A stretch of DNA of 64,000 nucleotides from Myripristis murdjan (taxonomy: Eukaryota > Chordata > Actinopteri > Holocentriformes > Holocentridae), in NCBI RefSeq assembly GCF_902150065.1, contig NC_043993.1, positions 1,640,501-1,704,500 of the forward strand, in the 5' to 3' direction. Numbering within the stretch: the first letter of the stretch is position 1; every line of letters begins with the position of its first letter. The notes under the pieces were generated by a model. It was given only the letters and a program-made list of their open reading frames with translations, did no database searches and was not told the DNA's origin. Below are positions 11,897 to 22,837 of the stretch, piece by piece. Both the position numbers and the translations under genes were made by a program.

Positions 11897-11963
11897 GTTG
11901 TTGTTGTTGTTGTTGTTGTTGTTATTATTATTATTATTATTATTATTAAATAATAATAATAAA
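11823..11963. repeat. Self-complementary AAT/ATT/TTG microsatellite
   Basis: (AAT)n runs directly into (ATT)n, then (TTG)n and (TTA)n. The first two halves are complementary and could form a hairpin. It interrupts the start of the Tc1 transposase. Confidence 0.95.
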
Positions 11964-12955
11964 TCTATCAGACAGATGGCAACAGTTTTAGGAGTAGCCT
12001 AATCAATGGTTTGGTATATCCTGAAAAAGAAGGAATGCACTGGTGAGCTCAGCAACACCAAAAGGCTTTGAAGACCACAGAAGACATCTAAAGTGGATGA
12101 CCAGAGAATTATTTCACTGGTGAAGAAAAACCCATTCACAGCGTCTAGGGGAGTCAAAAACACTCTTGAGGAGGTAGACATATCATTGTCCAAATGTACA
12201 GTCAAGAGACATTTCTGAGAAAATAAATACAGAGGGTATACAGCAAGGTGCAAACCACTGGTGTCACTTAAGAACAGGAAGACCAGATTACACTTTGCCA
12301 AAAACATCTATAAAAGCCTGCCTGATTCTGGAAAAAGGTTCTTTGGACAGATGAAATGAAGATTAACTTGTACCAGAATGATAGGAAGAGAAAAGTGTGG
12401 AGAATGAAAGGAACAGCTCATGACCCAAAGCAGAGCACATCATCTGTCCAGCATGGTGGAGGCAGTGTTATGGCATGAGCATGTATGGCTGCCAATGGAG
12501 CTCGGTCATTAGTGTTTATTGATGATGTGACTGCTGATGGAAGTAGCAGGATGAATTCTGATGTTTATAGGAATATACTGTCTGCTCAGATTCAGCCACA
12601 AAACTAATAGGACGGAGCTTCACAGTGCAGATGGACAATGACCCAAAACACACTGCGAAAGCAACCCAAGAGTTACTGAAAGCAAAGAAGAAGAATATTC
12701 TTCAATGGTCAAGTCAGTCCCCAGACCTCAACCCAGCTGAGCTGCTTTTCACCTGCTGAAGACCAAACTGAAGGCCAAAAGGCCCAAAAACCAGCAGCAG
12801 CTGAAGCAGCTGCAGTAAAGGTTTCAGAGCATCTCAAGGGAGGACACTCAGAATTTGGCGATGTTGTCCACAGGCTCCAGACTTCAGGCAGGCATAGACT
12901 GCAATGAATTTTCCTCCAAATACTGAATATAATCAGTATGATTTTAGTTATGTAT

Positions 12956-13322
12956 TGTAGCGTCCCACCAGATGATGGAAGGAGGACGACAGTTTACCAG
13001 CAATGTCCTTTATTGCTAAACTCCAGTTACTGTAGGCTGTAACCACGCCAGCACCAGATTTGCTTGTCTGCTCTCCCTCTCTAGGTCCCACTCTGACCCT
13101 GGGGCACGTGCACACACACAGACACACACACAGACACACACACACACACACACACACAGTCTCCCTGACCTTCTCACCCCTGTCCCGCCCCCTCTCCCCT
13201 CTCAGCCATTCAGATGCCTAGTCCAACTCTCAAGGTGCATTCAGGTAATGTAACAGGTAGGAACTTACAGAACATCTGCACCTAACAGCACCCAACATCA
13301 ATATAACAGCAGGTTTGCTACA
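12956..13322 (-). mobile_element. Solo LTR, 367 bp, inside the Tc1 fossil
   Basis: Ends TGTAGC and GCTACA with a perfect 4-base duplication GTAT on each side. On the minus strand AATAAA lies about 50 bases before the 3' end, as expected of an LTR. Tc1 sequence resumes directly after it. No internal part remains. The family is not identified; it is younger than the Tc1 host. Confidence 0.75.
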
Positions 13323-13619
13323 GTATGTTATGTGTAGTTTGTCCAATGACTTTTGAGCCAGTGAAAAAGGGGTGAAGGTGTATAAAGCTGGCTGTAATTC
13401 CTAAAAGGTTGATGCCATATTTTGTATTTTTTTTTCCTTTATTCTTTTTAGAGGGTGTAGTCTACCATTTAGGCAATGATTTTGATTGGGTGATTTCACC
13501 ATTCCTTTTCTTAGTTTACTTTGCTTTGTGCTGTACAGTCTGTGGTCGTCAGTCCACACGCGTCATGCCCTGGTCAGGTGGCTGCAACTAACCAGCCACC
13601 AGCTCGCACAGGAGAGAAT

Positions 13620-13975
13620 GGGTAGGTAGGTAGGTAGGTAGATACTTTATTCATCCCGCAGGAAATTCACATTTTCTTCAGCAGTATCCACAGATTACAG
13701 ATTAAGTAAATAAAAAAATAGAAATAAAGAATAAGATCTAAGTATAACAGAATAAGATCTGAGTACAACAGAATAACCTAAGTACAACCCAGTGTGCAAA
13801 AAGCAATGTGCAAAAAAAAAAAAAAAAAAAAAAAAACAGAAAAAAACCCCAGAAAAAAACCGTGTGCATGGGTGTATAAAATGTGCATAGAGGTAGGTCA
13901 ATGTGCAAATTTAGAAGAAATATACAGTATATAAATGATAAATAGCAGTAAGCAATATAAACACTAATGAATGAT
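13620..13975 (-). mobile_element. LINE/SINE 3' end with (TACC)n tail
   Basis: On the minus strand it ends GGAATTTCCTGCGGGATGAA-TAAAGTATC followed by (TACC)n, a common teleost retroposon tail. It splits a sequence (TTATCATTC/CATTCTCTCC) that is continuous in the paralogue near 47950, so it is a block 3 insertion with a CATTC-like duplication. Related tails lie at 29731 and 38165. Confidence 0.65.
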
Positions 13976-14180
13976 AAAGAATAAAAAAAGACAGAAGAAT
14001 GGCTAAATGTACATTCACAATAAAGAAACCAGTGTTTATGCATATCAGGACTTTAAGATGATGCTGCTGATTGACGGCCTTATAATCCTGTCTTGACTTG
14101 TAATATGAATAAGTTTAGGAAATGGTATGAAGATGTTTTACTTTGAAAATCCCCAACAATGCACAGCGGAAGTGTAATGT

Positions 14181-14215
14181 GATTGGACGATGCTGGTGAC
14201 GATCACGCGACCAAT
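14181..14215 (+). promoter_or_regulatory. H2A promoter (block 3): paired CCAAT boxes
   Basis: ATTGG (about 14182) and CCAAT (14211-14215) have the same spacing as above the other two H2A genes, followed by a TATA-like GAATAAAG near 14289. Confidence 0.75.
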
Positions 14216-14295
14216 AGGGAAACAGCTGGACAGACATAAAGCTGAGGTTGTGAAGCTCTTTGTGTGATTTGTTTTGTGAATCAGCAGCTGAATAA

Positions 14296-14694
<399 letters not shown>

Positions 14695-14720
14695 ATCCAA
14701 AGCTCTGCGCACAACACAAA

Positions 14721-14736
14721 GGCTCTTTTCAGAGCC
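14721..14736 (+). terminator. Histone 3' stem-loop of H2A (block 3)
   Basis: GGCTCTTTTCAGAGCC, 26 bases after the TAG, followed by ACTCACACC and AACAGTGAAG as in block 1. Confidence 0.95.
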
Positions 14737-15420
14737 ACTCACACCACTTAAACAGTGAAGCCTGAGACTGCAAAATATTTAATTATGTGCTTTGAATAAC
14801 TACAGTTTTAAACTTTTGGGTGGACTTACATTTACTATATTTAAATGTATATTTAAATATTAAAAAATTTGCCCAATAATAACGAGAAGCTATTATTTTT
14901 AGACTCAAAAGACGGCACAGTTTAAAGAACCAGTAAATGATTAAGTAGCCTACTTAATTTATGCTGTAACTTCAACATGTTGAATTTAGATGCTCAGTAT
15001 GGATTGACTCATTGTAGATTAAAAAAAAAAAGGCCTTACATACTGGGAAGCCTAAAGGCAGTGACTTTGAAATGTTGAAGCGCCAACTTTCACAGCAGCC
15101 AGAGGAGAAAGAAAGTAACGCCCGACCCCCTGACTGTGACACAGCCTTTCCCCCGCTATTCAAATACCCCGCCTTTTTTCAAACAAGCCAAACATGATGG
15201 TCCATCTGTTAGTGTCCAGCCGTGAAGAGATGGGGGGAAAAACTCTTCAGGGACTGGCAGCTGTATTCAAATGAGGCTGGAGTGAGAGAGGATGGCTCCT
15301 TTTGTTAAACACCTGCTGCCTTTTACATGCCGTTTTATTCATTTATTTATTTTTTTTGGTGTGGAAAGAGAACAGTAAAAGTAAGAATTTCACGCTCTGT
15401 CTGTGTGAAATGCTACATGT

Positions 15421-16061
15421 GGTCAGATTCAGGATTGGCAATGGCAACACTGGGCTGTGTTATAAATAATAAAATAGATGGCAAGGTAGTGCAATGTACG
15501 TTTGCTAGAAGCAGGAAACAAGTCAGGGGAGTTGTGACAGGGATCCCAATAAGGGTATCTAATGATGATGTGAAAGAAAATGCAAATGCAAAAGTGAGTG
15601 AGGTCAAACGTCTGAAAGCAAATAGAAATGGGATTAAAAGTGATAGTCTATCGGTCCTTATCACTTTTGATGAAGTAAAACTCCCAGAAAAGATATTTAT
15701 TGGGTATATTTGCTATGATGTGAGACCATATGTTCCCCCACCCTTAAGATGCTCTAAGTGTCAGAGATTTGGGCATGTAGCGGCGGTTTGCAAGGGAAAG
15801 CAAAGATGCGGCAGGTGTGGAGGAGACCATGAATATGGCAGATGTGATGAGGGGGCAAAGCTGAAATGCTGCAATTGTGGAGGGCAACATAGCTCAGCAT
15901 ACCGTGGATGCGAGGTTAGCAAAAAAGCAGCAGAGGTGCAGAGAATCAGGGTTTCCCAGGGAATGAGCTATGCAGAAGCAGCAAAAGTGGTGGAAGGAAG
16001 GAAAGGAAGCATACAGGTATCAAAACAAAATGACACTACAGACAAAGATGCAGGAAATTAA
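15421..16061 (+). pseudogene. LINE ORF1 remnant with three CCHC knuckles
   Basis: The open part of ORF1, cut at its 5' end by the insertion point. It holds RCSKCQRFGHVAAVCKG, RCGRCGGDHEYGRC and KCCNCGGQHSSAYRGC, three CCHC-like knuckles that bind the element's RNA in I-type LINEs. It is homologous along its length to ORF1 at 32373-33632. The methionine upstream in the frame lies in histone spacer and is not meaningful. Confidence 0.85.
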
Positions 16062-16072
16062 CCATCTCAGGC

Positions 16073-16575
16073 ATGGACTGGATCATCTTAATAGTCTTGA
16101 TATTACTGCATCGGAATGCAAGAAGTTTAATTGCGAATGGTCAAGAGTTTAAGAAATATATTGATAATTTGAGAGAGAGGGCAAATGTAATTTGTATTCA
16201 GGAGACATGGCTGAAACCACAGTTGGATTTTGTTATAAAGGTATATACTGCAGTTAGAAGACATCGGGAATCTGGTAAGAGGAAGGGGTTGCAACATTCA
16301 TAAAGAATGGAATGAGATATAAAATTATACAAGTAAACACAGATCATGAAGCAATTGTGAGTAGGGTATGGACAGACAAAGGTTATGTAGATATAGTTAA
16401 TTATTATTATCCATGTGAGAAATTAAGTCTAGATATATTAAATAATGTTGGGGGATCAGTGCAAGATAGTGTAATATGGTGTGGGGATTTCAACTCACAT
16501 AACTCGTTATGGGGAAGCAATAGCACAGATGCAAATGGTGTAGAGGAATTTTTAGAGGATCACGGTCTGGTGTCT
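16073..16575 (+). pseudogene. LINE ORF2: endonuclease N-terminal part
   Basis: It contains RNARSLIANGQEFKKYI, C-I-Q-E-T-W-L (catalytic Glu) and W-C-G-D-F-N-S-H-N-S-L-W-G, the APE-type endonuclease blocks. A frame break occurs near 16300. The homology stops at about 16575, where the inverted segment begins. Confidence 0.85.
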
Positions 16576-17520
16576 CTTAACCTTTCTGTGAACATTCTCT
16601 CCATGATTTTACACAGATGTGACGTTAATGCAATAGGTCTATAGCTAGATGGATCTGAGGGGTCCTTTCCTGCTTTTTGCACTGGTATTATTATTGCTTG
16701 TCTCCACACTGAGGGAAGTTGGCCATACTCCCAAACCCTATTAAACAGCCTCAACACTATGGTTAGTGCCTCCTCTGTTAGATGTTCCAACATTTTATAG
16801 CATACACCATCTTTCCCAGGGGTAGTTTGCCGAACGTTAATTATTGTTCTCCTCAGCTCAAACATACTAAAAGGCAGGTCTAACTGATCTCCAGTCAGCT
16901 CCATTTTCTCCAATATGTTGGGGTTCCTTAGTAAGGTTCTGTTTCTATTCTGCCTGGCGGCCTCTGTGAGATCAGATATCTGATAGCTGTACCTCACTAC
17001 CAACACTGTGGCAATATTGCCTCCAAAATTTGCATTTCTGAGTTCTTATTGTTCTCCTTACTATTGCCTGGGCCCTTTTATACTGCATCAGAGCATCCTA
17101 AGAATTAAATTTTTTGAGTTGCCTAAACGCTTTTTGCTTTGTCACAGTCACTATTCCACCAGGGTACGTTCTTGGTGCGTCCAACTCCTGTACTTTGTGG
17201 GACTGCTTCCTCAGCAGATTGAATTATTTCATTAACTAGGTCCTCATTAAATATGTTAACATCCACCTGGTTTTTCTCTTTGAGTTTTTTTTTTTTTTTT
17301 TAAACCTGTTTGCACTGATCTCTTGGAAACCTAATGAGCCTTTCCCAATTTCCATCTAGGAATTTGCTTTTCCTTTTCAAAGCTTATCTTTATGCCTACT
17401 ATAGTCCTCACAGGATAGTGATTGCTACCCACTGTTGTATTATCTGACACGTTCCATGTGCTTAGCCCTGCTATTGCACTGGTTCCAAACGTCAGGTCAA
17501 TTGCTGATTCTGTATTTTGT
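16576..17520 (-). pseudogene. Inverted internal segment of the same LINE
   Basis: Read on the minus strand, it runs from the end of the endonuclease (S-A-I-D-L-T, then V-G-S-N-H-Y-P) through V-P-W-W-N-S-D-C-D-K-A to the RT start (GKDPSDPSSYRPIALTSHLC). This is almost exactly the stretch missing from the plus-strand LINE between 16575 and 17521. An internal inversion with some loss at the right edge (the F-D-I-E-K-A-Y-D-S block) is the simplest reading. Confidence 0.75.
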
Positions 17521-17727
17521 CTGCTATATTGTGTTCCTTTCTCTATATTAAATTAAAATCGCTGGGGATTGGTGGAAGGGCGTATAACTCGGTGTTGGAT
17601 TTTTTAATCAATAGAAAAATACAAGTAAGAGTTGGGGCAGAATACTCCAGTATATATGAGGCAGAGAATGGTACTCCACAAGGAAGTGTGTGTAGTACAT
17701 TGCTATTCGATATAATGATTAATGACA
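17521..17727 (+). pseudogene. LINE ORF2: RT palm start
   Basis: Holds the segment K-S-L-G-I-G-G-R-A-Y-N and NGTPQGSVCSTLLFDIMIND, the RT motif with G-T-P-Q-G-S-V. It continues, after the Tc1-type MITE, at 18278. Confidence 0.85.
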
Positions 17728-17729
17728 TA

Positions 17730-18277
17730 CACTACTCACAAAAAGTTAGGAATATTTGGCTTTTGGGTGAAATTTATGGAAAATATAAAAAGTTCACGCT
17801 ACAGTGATATTATATCATGAAAGTAGGGCATTTAAGTAGAAGCATACACTGGTGATTTCCTCATCTCAAACAATTTCTTGAAACAAAAGCCAACAACAGT
17901 GGTGGATATACCACAACAAAAAATGTCAATGTCTCAATAACTTGTCATGTGCCCTTGAGCATCAATTACAGCTTGACAACAACGTCTCATGCTGTTCACT
18001 CCATCTGAGGTACCCCAGTCTCCAGCAGCCGTTCCCTAATGATACGACCTCAATGAGCTGGAGCATCAAACACCTGATGTGAATTTTGCCGTTAAACTCC
18101 TTGTTAGAGAACAGCAACTTGTGCAAAAAAGTACTGAAACACTGAACAGTTGGACATGTGCATTCAAAAGTTTACAGAAGGTCACATTAAGTTCACCTGT
18201 AAAGGTTATAATGCATTTTAGGTTCTTCCTGAAATTTCACCTGAAAGCCGAATATCCCTAACTTTTTGTGAGTAGTG
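17730..18277 (-). mobile_element. Tc1-like non-autonomous element, 548 bp
   Basis: Flanked by TA and bounded by inverted repeats CACTACTCACAAAAAGTTAG. On the minus strand near 17940-17990 it keeps a transposase C-end of the Tc1 type (Q-A-V-I-D-A-Q-G-H-M-T-S-Y then stop). Removing it with one TA makes the LINE frame continue as N-D-I-F-N-K-V, which confirms the boundaries. Too short to code for a full transposase. Confidence 0.93.
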
Positions 18278-18279
18278 TA

Positions 18280-19025
18280 TTTAATAAGGTAGAACGAAAT
18301 GTAGGGAAATCTTTGTATGCAGATGACGGGGATCTGTAGGCAAAAGGCCACAATGTAGTTCATGTGGGTAAGAAAATGCAAGATGCAATACCTGAGGTGG
18401 AGGAGTGGGCAAATAAGTGGGAGTTTAGATTGTCGGTGGCAAAAACACAAGTGATTTGCTTTTCAAGGCGACATAAAGTTACACCAATCTCATTAAAACT
18501 TTATGTACAGCATCTTGAACAGGTTAAAGTCATCAAATTTCTTGGGGTCTGGTTTCATGAGAAACTTACATAGAGCACTCACATAGGTAAAGTTATAAGT
18601 AAGAGTAAAAAAGGTCTTGAATGTAACGCAGTGTTTGGCAGGACAGGAGTGGGGAGCAAGTAGATCATCTCTACAAAATATATACTGGGCACTCATGAGA
18701 TCAGTATTTGATTATGGGTGTATAGTTTATATGTCAGCAGCAGAATCAAATCTTAAGAAGCTGGATGTTTTGCAACCTCAGGCCCTTAGAATCTGCAGCG
18801 GGGCATTTAAAACATCTCCAGTGACAGCAATGCAGGTGGAAATGGGAGAGTTGCCTCTGCAAATTCGGAGAGTTAAACTAATGTTGGCATGCTGGGTCAA
18901 TCTCCAGGGGCATTGTCATGAACATCCAGCCAAGAAGATATTAGCAGATTGCTGGGAACACAATGAAACAAATTTCTGGAGTTTTGGTTGGATTGGTGAC
19001 GTGAAGGCACGAAATGTAGGATTAA
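18280..19025 (+). pseudogene. LINE ORF2: RT catalytic YADD and thumb
   Basis: Y-A-D-D-G-D-L at about 18320, then E-E-W-A-N-K-W-E-F-R-L-S-V-A-K-T and the R-S-V-F-D-Y-G-C-I-V-Y connection region. Stops and a shift are present (after GDL and near 18570-18660). Confidence 0.85.
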
Positions 19026-19296
19026 CAGGGTATATATGCAGGAATCTTGAAGTTAATTTTAATACCTTTTCAAGACTTTTTCAAGACCTTCTCAATATTT
19101 TTTAATACCTCACCGCCACTTCAAGCTGTAACCATTTACATCAGTAATATTTTTAACTTAACAGTTTTAGTTTGTGATAAAGACTATAGACCACTATGAT
19201 ACAACAAAATTCAAATAGGCTGGGATAGTAAATCAAAGCAAAGTTTATTAAAAAAAACAAAACAAAAAAAAAACATTGCTCCACTCTCAACAACAA

Positions 19297-19967
19297 TCAC
19301 GATGACGGCGATGACATGTGCCTCAGCTCATCTGATTTTGTTTCCAGCAGCTTCTCAGTTTGGACCAGTTCATTTTGTTTTTCCTTAAATCTTCTTCTCA
19401 GGGTGTTGGACTTTGTGATTAGTTGTGCCATTAATGTCCCAGATTTGCCCTCTGCCTGCTCAGCGAACTCATCAGCATCTGTTTGGGGGGAGCTGCACAC
19501 CTCTGTCAGAACTGTTCTTTTCTTTTTCAGGTCTTCTATCTCCTCTTGCACTGCTTTTCTTTTGAGGTTCTGTGTGGCGCTCTGTTTCTTCTTCCGTTCA
19601 TCTTCCAGGTAACTCCTGTACCTTGACCTTGCAGAGGCTACCGAAGCCATGAGCTCCTTTGTGAGAGGTACCTTCAAAACACCCCCACAGACACTGATCT
19701 TGTCACATATCAGCCTCAAAGCTTCCATCGAGTTTTCAAGGATGTTGCATATTTCAACTTCCTTGTTGATGGAGAACCCTCTTTCCACCGTGGCTTGTCC
19801 GTGGGACAGAAGTAGAAGGCTCTGAGAAAACTTGGATAGCTCTGGGTAAGACTTGCTGAGGGCTGAATGCAGGAAGACATCAAGTCGCTCCTTCAGTGGC
19901 TGGAAGGAGAGGAATCTCTCGTCTCTCGCCTCAAGAGAGAGAAAGCTCTGGAACTGTTGTACATCAC
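19297..19967 (-). pseudogene. hAT transposase, C-terminal exon
   Basis: The exon begins after an acceptor (TTTTATTCCAG at 19968-19978). It reads F-Q-S-F-L-S-L, Y-P-E-L-S-K-F-S-Q-S-L-L-L, then SHGQATVERGFSINKEVEIC. The last is a conserved block of a fish hAT family, in the dimerisation region. A Lys/Glu-rich coiled-coil-like tail follows to a stop. This exon appears open, which is unusual for an element this nested. Confidence 0.75.
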
Positions 19968-20203
19968 CTGGAATAAAAGGAATTTAAACAAACAAACAAA
20001 AAAAAAAATTACAAATAGGTTAAATATAATTCCAGTCATTTTATTCATCTTTCTTTGGACAAATACACAGCACAGCATCTGTACACATAAAAAGGTAAGC
20101 AGTGTATTGTAGATATCTTCTGTGTTGAAAAAAGCTTAGACACTTTCACACTAACAAAAGAATGCATTAGCCTACAGTAACTTCTACTCTCCATATGTTT
20201 TAC

Positions 20204-20444
20204 CAGCAGAGACGCCTCCTGCCAGCATTGTTCGTACTACAATCTTCATCTTTGTGAGGCATCCCTCTGCCTCTCTGTACATGCTTCTGGGGTCCAGACA
20301 TCCAATGGCCCTGACCACTGGAATTTTCAGGAGGCTTTTCTCCTGCACTTTCTGAACAATCTTAACCAGGCCCTGCATGCACTCTTTCCTGAAGGTGAGA
20401 ACTGAAAGCTCACCTCCCCTGCTTCCTTGCTTGCTCTGAAGTGC
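20204..20444 (-). pseudogene. hAT transposase, middle exon
   Basis: Bounded by an acceptor (CTTATTTGTCAG) and a donor (GTAAAAC). It encodes about 80 residues including C-M-Q-G-L-V-K-I-V-Q-K-V and V-V-R-A-I-G-C-L-D-P-R. This fits the same hAT transposase upstream of the 19297-19967 exon. Confidence 0.65.
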
Positions 20445-20655
20445 CTGACAAATAAGCAGCATATACTATTAACATATAATGTAAATGATGAACAAGGTAA
20501 GCTTAATAGTCTAAAAAAAAAGTTTATCCATGGAAGTAATGATTAATAATAATAATAATGATAATACAAACAGCAGAATAGAATGTAAAAATTTTACTAG
20601 TTGCATTGCTGTATGGAGAGCAAAAATCCATACATACATCCCTGAAAAGGTTAGG

Positions 20656-22435
20656 CAGGGCCGGCCCTTCCTATGTTGGCGCCCTAGGCGAAATTACTCT
20701 CTTGCGCCCCTCCACCGCTAAGATCACTTTTTCATCTAGCGCCATCATCATGTCACATCAGGCTATTTGGGCTCGTTAATGTTGAATTGGATATTGCCAT
20801 TAATGGTGCAATTGTTAAAATAGTGTTCAATTATGTTTGGACTCCTCTTTGCAGGGACGGTGGCGTGCGTTTCGCAACAGGTGCGTTTTTGCGCAGACGT
20901 ATGCCTAACGTCGGATGTAACAATAACAATAATAATAAAAGTATACGGTTAACTTACCATACATCGGTCATCGGTACATCTGTCATACTGTGTCCGCTTT
21001 GGTTGGAGATAAAAGGCAGGTGGATCAGGAGGCAGCAGGGAGAGGTAGGCTATTTCTCCAGGGAGGCCACCGGACACAGTGGGTTACCCGGCTGCTCATA
21101 TATGAATCCCCTCAGGCTTTCTGTTTTTTTTTTTCGGCAGCATCTTTGTGATTTTTTGTGCATTCAACGTGACATATTTTGGGCCATTTTCGTCGTGGCG
21201 AATGCTGAAGGAGTCGGGCTTTAATTTGCGGTTGCCCTCGTTCGCCCTGCATCCCATATGAAGCTGCACGTCAAACCACACTTTACAGATAAGCCCCCAA
21301 GGTGTGTCTGAACTTGGTGCCTGAAAGTGCTTCATCTTCTGGCAGTCTGCCTCGGTTATGGCTTGGTGGTGGGAAGATTTGTCACGTCCTTCTCGGCGGA
21401 GTTTCTTTACCACACCGGCGAAAACATTGTTGCTGGTGGTGAATTCAGCGTCTTTTAACAGACACCAAGCTGCTCCTCCAACCACTCATCCAGGCTCAGG
21501 CCACCCAGCAAATCAAAATTCACCACAAAGTCTGACATTTTGTTGACAAAAGTCTTGAAACAAATGTGACCTAACGAGGAAGTTGAGCGCAGAGTAGTTG
21601 GTTGCTAGGCAACGCTATGTCCGTTTACACTGGCGCGGGGATATGTTGTGCTGTGGTCTGCCAGCGGGTTACCCTGATTTTACAACGGCATGGAACGCGG
21701 CTCAGCCAATCACATTTAAGGATGGGAAGCACCCGTCTTATAAACAACGGATTAAACGCACACACAGCATAAAAAGGTCCAAGTTATTTTGTTATAGCTT
21801 ATTCAGAATAATAAATCTATCATAGGCTATTAAGTGCAGCAGAAATGGTCCCAGTTATTTTTGTTACTGTGGCTTGGCTTGCTGACATGACTGAAGGGAT
21901 GAAGGAGGAGGAGGAGGACTGGCGTTGCTTTTAGGAGCGGGGCCGGACGGCTGAGCTCACCGGTAAACTAGCACTCGCACTCGTAACATTTAAATCAAGT
22001 GGTGGAATGGCCGCAGGAGTTTCCTCCTGCTCAACACGGAGTCGTTTGGTGAAAAAGCCAAGTAAGCCGCTCTGTTTCGCCATAATAAACTCCGTCTCCG
22101 TCTCTCTTTTTTCTTTTTACCTGTACATATTTCTCTCTTCCTGAGTCGGGGAGGGACCGTTTGCGCGCAAACTAACTCATTCATTTGATTGGGTCACATG
22201 CTGAGACGCAGCCTGGGGGCGGGCACTCACGTATGATAGAAAGCTGCTGATTGACTGAGAAGCTAGTTTCAATCCCGAAAACATATTGTTCTGATTGGGT
22301 GGGCCTGGCTCAAAATGGCGCCGCCTATGTGGTAGAACAACCGGTGCCAGCGTCCCTCTGGCTGCTAGCGGCGCCCCTCCAGCAGATGGCGCCCTTAGCA
22401 TTTGCCTATACTGCCTATGCCACGGGCCGGCCCTG
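20656..22435 (-). mobile_element. Second hAT-ended element (CAGGGCCGGCCC), nested
   Basis: Ends CAGGGCCGGCCC, 12 bases perfectly inverted, flanked by a perfect 8-base duplication AGGTTAGG (20648-20655 and 22436-22443). It landed in a TTAGGG-like tract inside the first hAT. The subterminal GCGCCCTAGGCGAA/TTTGCCTATACTGCC motif marks a common fish hAT family. Its payload is not a hAT transposase but a recombinase-like fragment at 21096-21538. Confidence 0.92.
21096..21538 (-). pseudogene. Crypton/KIAA1958-like (DUF3504-type) fragment
   Basis: From a start at 21538 the minus strand reads MSDFVVNFDLLGGLSLDEWL; after one shift near 21475-21485 it continues N-N-V-F-A-G-V-V-K-K-L-R-R-E-G-R-D, then T-P-W-G-L-I-C-K-V-W-F-D-V-Q-L-H and EGNRKLKPDSFSIRHDENG. 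This matches, from memory, the region shared by KIAA1958/ZMYM-type proteins that descend from Crypton tyrosine recombinases. The catalytic half with the R-H-x-x-R and Tyr is not visible downstream, so it is partial. What is seen: the motifs and the position inside hAT ends. What is inferred: that the hAT captured or mobilised it. Confidence 0.6.
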
Positions 22436-22455
22436 AGGTTAGGGTTAGGGTTAGC

Positions 22456-22837
22456 CCTAAAAACGCTAAAAACTTCAGCCAAGTTTTCGTTGGAGTTAAA
22501 TGAGTGGTGTTTCTCCGCTGTGTGGAGACACCACAACACCTCCGCACGCAGCGTTGCCGTGCCGCCCAGAGCCACTCTGATGTCGGCTGCTGATGATGAG
22601 GAGGCGGAGAGAGCCCGGGTCGTAGCTGGAGCTTCAGCTGCGGCTGCCAGTGGTGCTGCAATGATGTTGGCACTAGGTGGTGGTAGTGCAACGGGATTAG
22701 CACAGAAACTTGCGATGGTGAGCTGCCGCTCTCGGCGGCTTACAGTACGCCTCCCTGATATTGCCCTCGACTGGCTCCAACCACTCTTTAAAATCCGGCA
22801 TTTCCAGCCAGGACGCTGCAAATTTGCACTTTCCCAT
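22456..22837 (-). pseudogene. hAT transposase, N-terminal exon
   Basis: Starts MGKCKFAASWLEMPDFKEWL followed by E-P-V-E-G-N-I-R-E-A-Y-C, the typical start of a fish BED-finger-like hAT transposase. After a shift near 22710 it continues with a low-complexity Ala/Ser stretch and then L-W-C-L-H-T-A-E-K-H-H-S-F-N-S. It belongs to the element at 19026-23245 and is separated from its other exons by the nested element. Confidence 0.65.

Larger units (their letters stand above)
11704..13425 (+). mobile_element. Decayed Tc1-like transposon, interrupted twice
   Basis: On the plus strand, broken frames give recognisable Tc1 transposase blocks: W-T-D-E after the first catalytic aspartate region, Q-H-G-G-G-S-V-M, the second aspartate block with D-N-D-P-K-H-T-like sequence near 12635, and S-P-D-L-N-P-A-E near 12720. 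The 3' segment near 13335-13410 (CCAATGACTTTTGAGCC...GTAATTCCTAAAAGGTTGATG) is typical Tc1 tail. It carries many stops and shifts, so it is inactive. It is split by a microsatellite (11823-11963) and a solo LTR (12956-13322). Confidence 0.85.
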
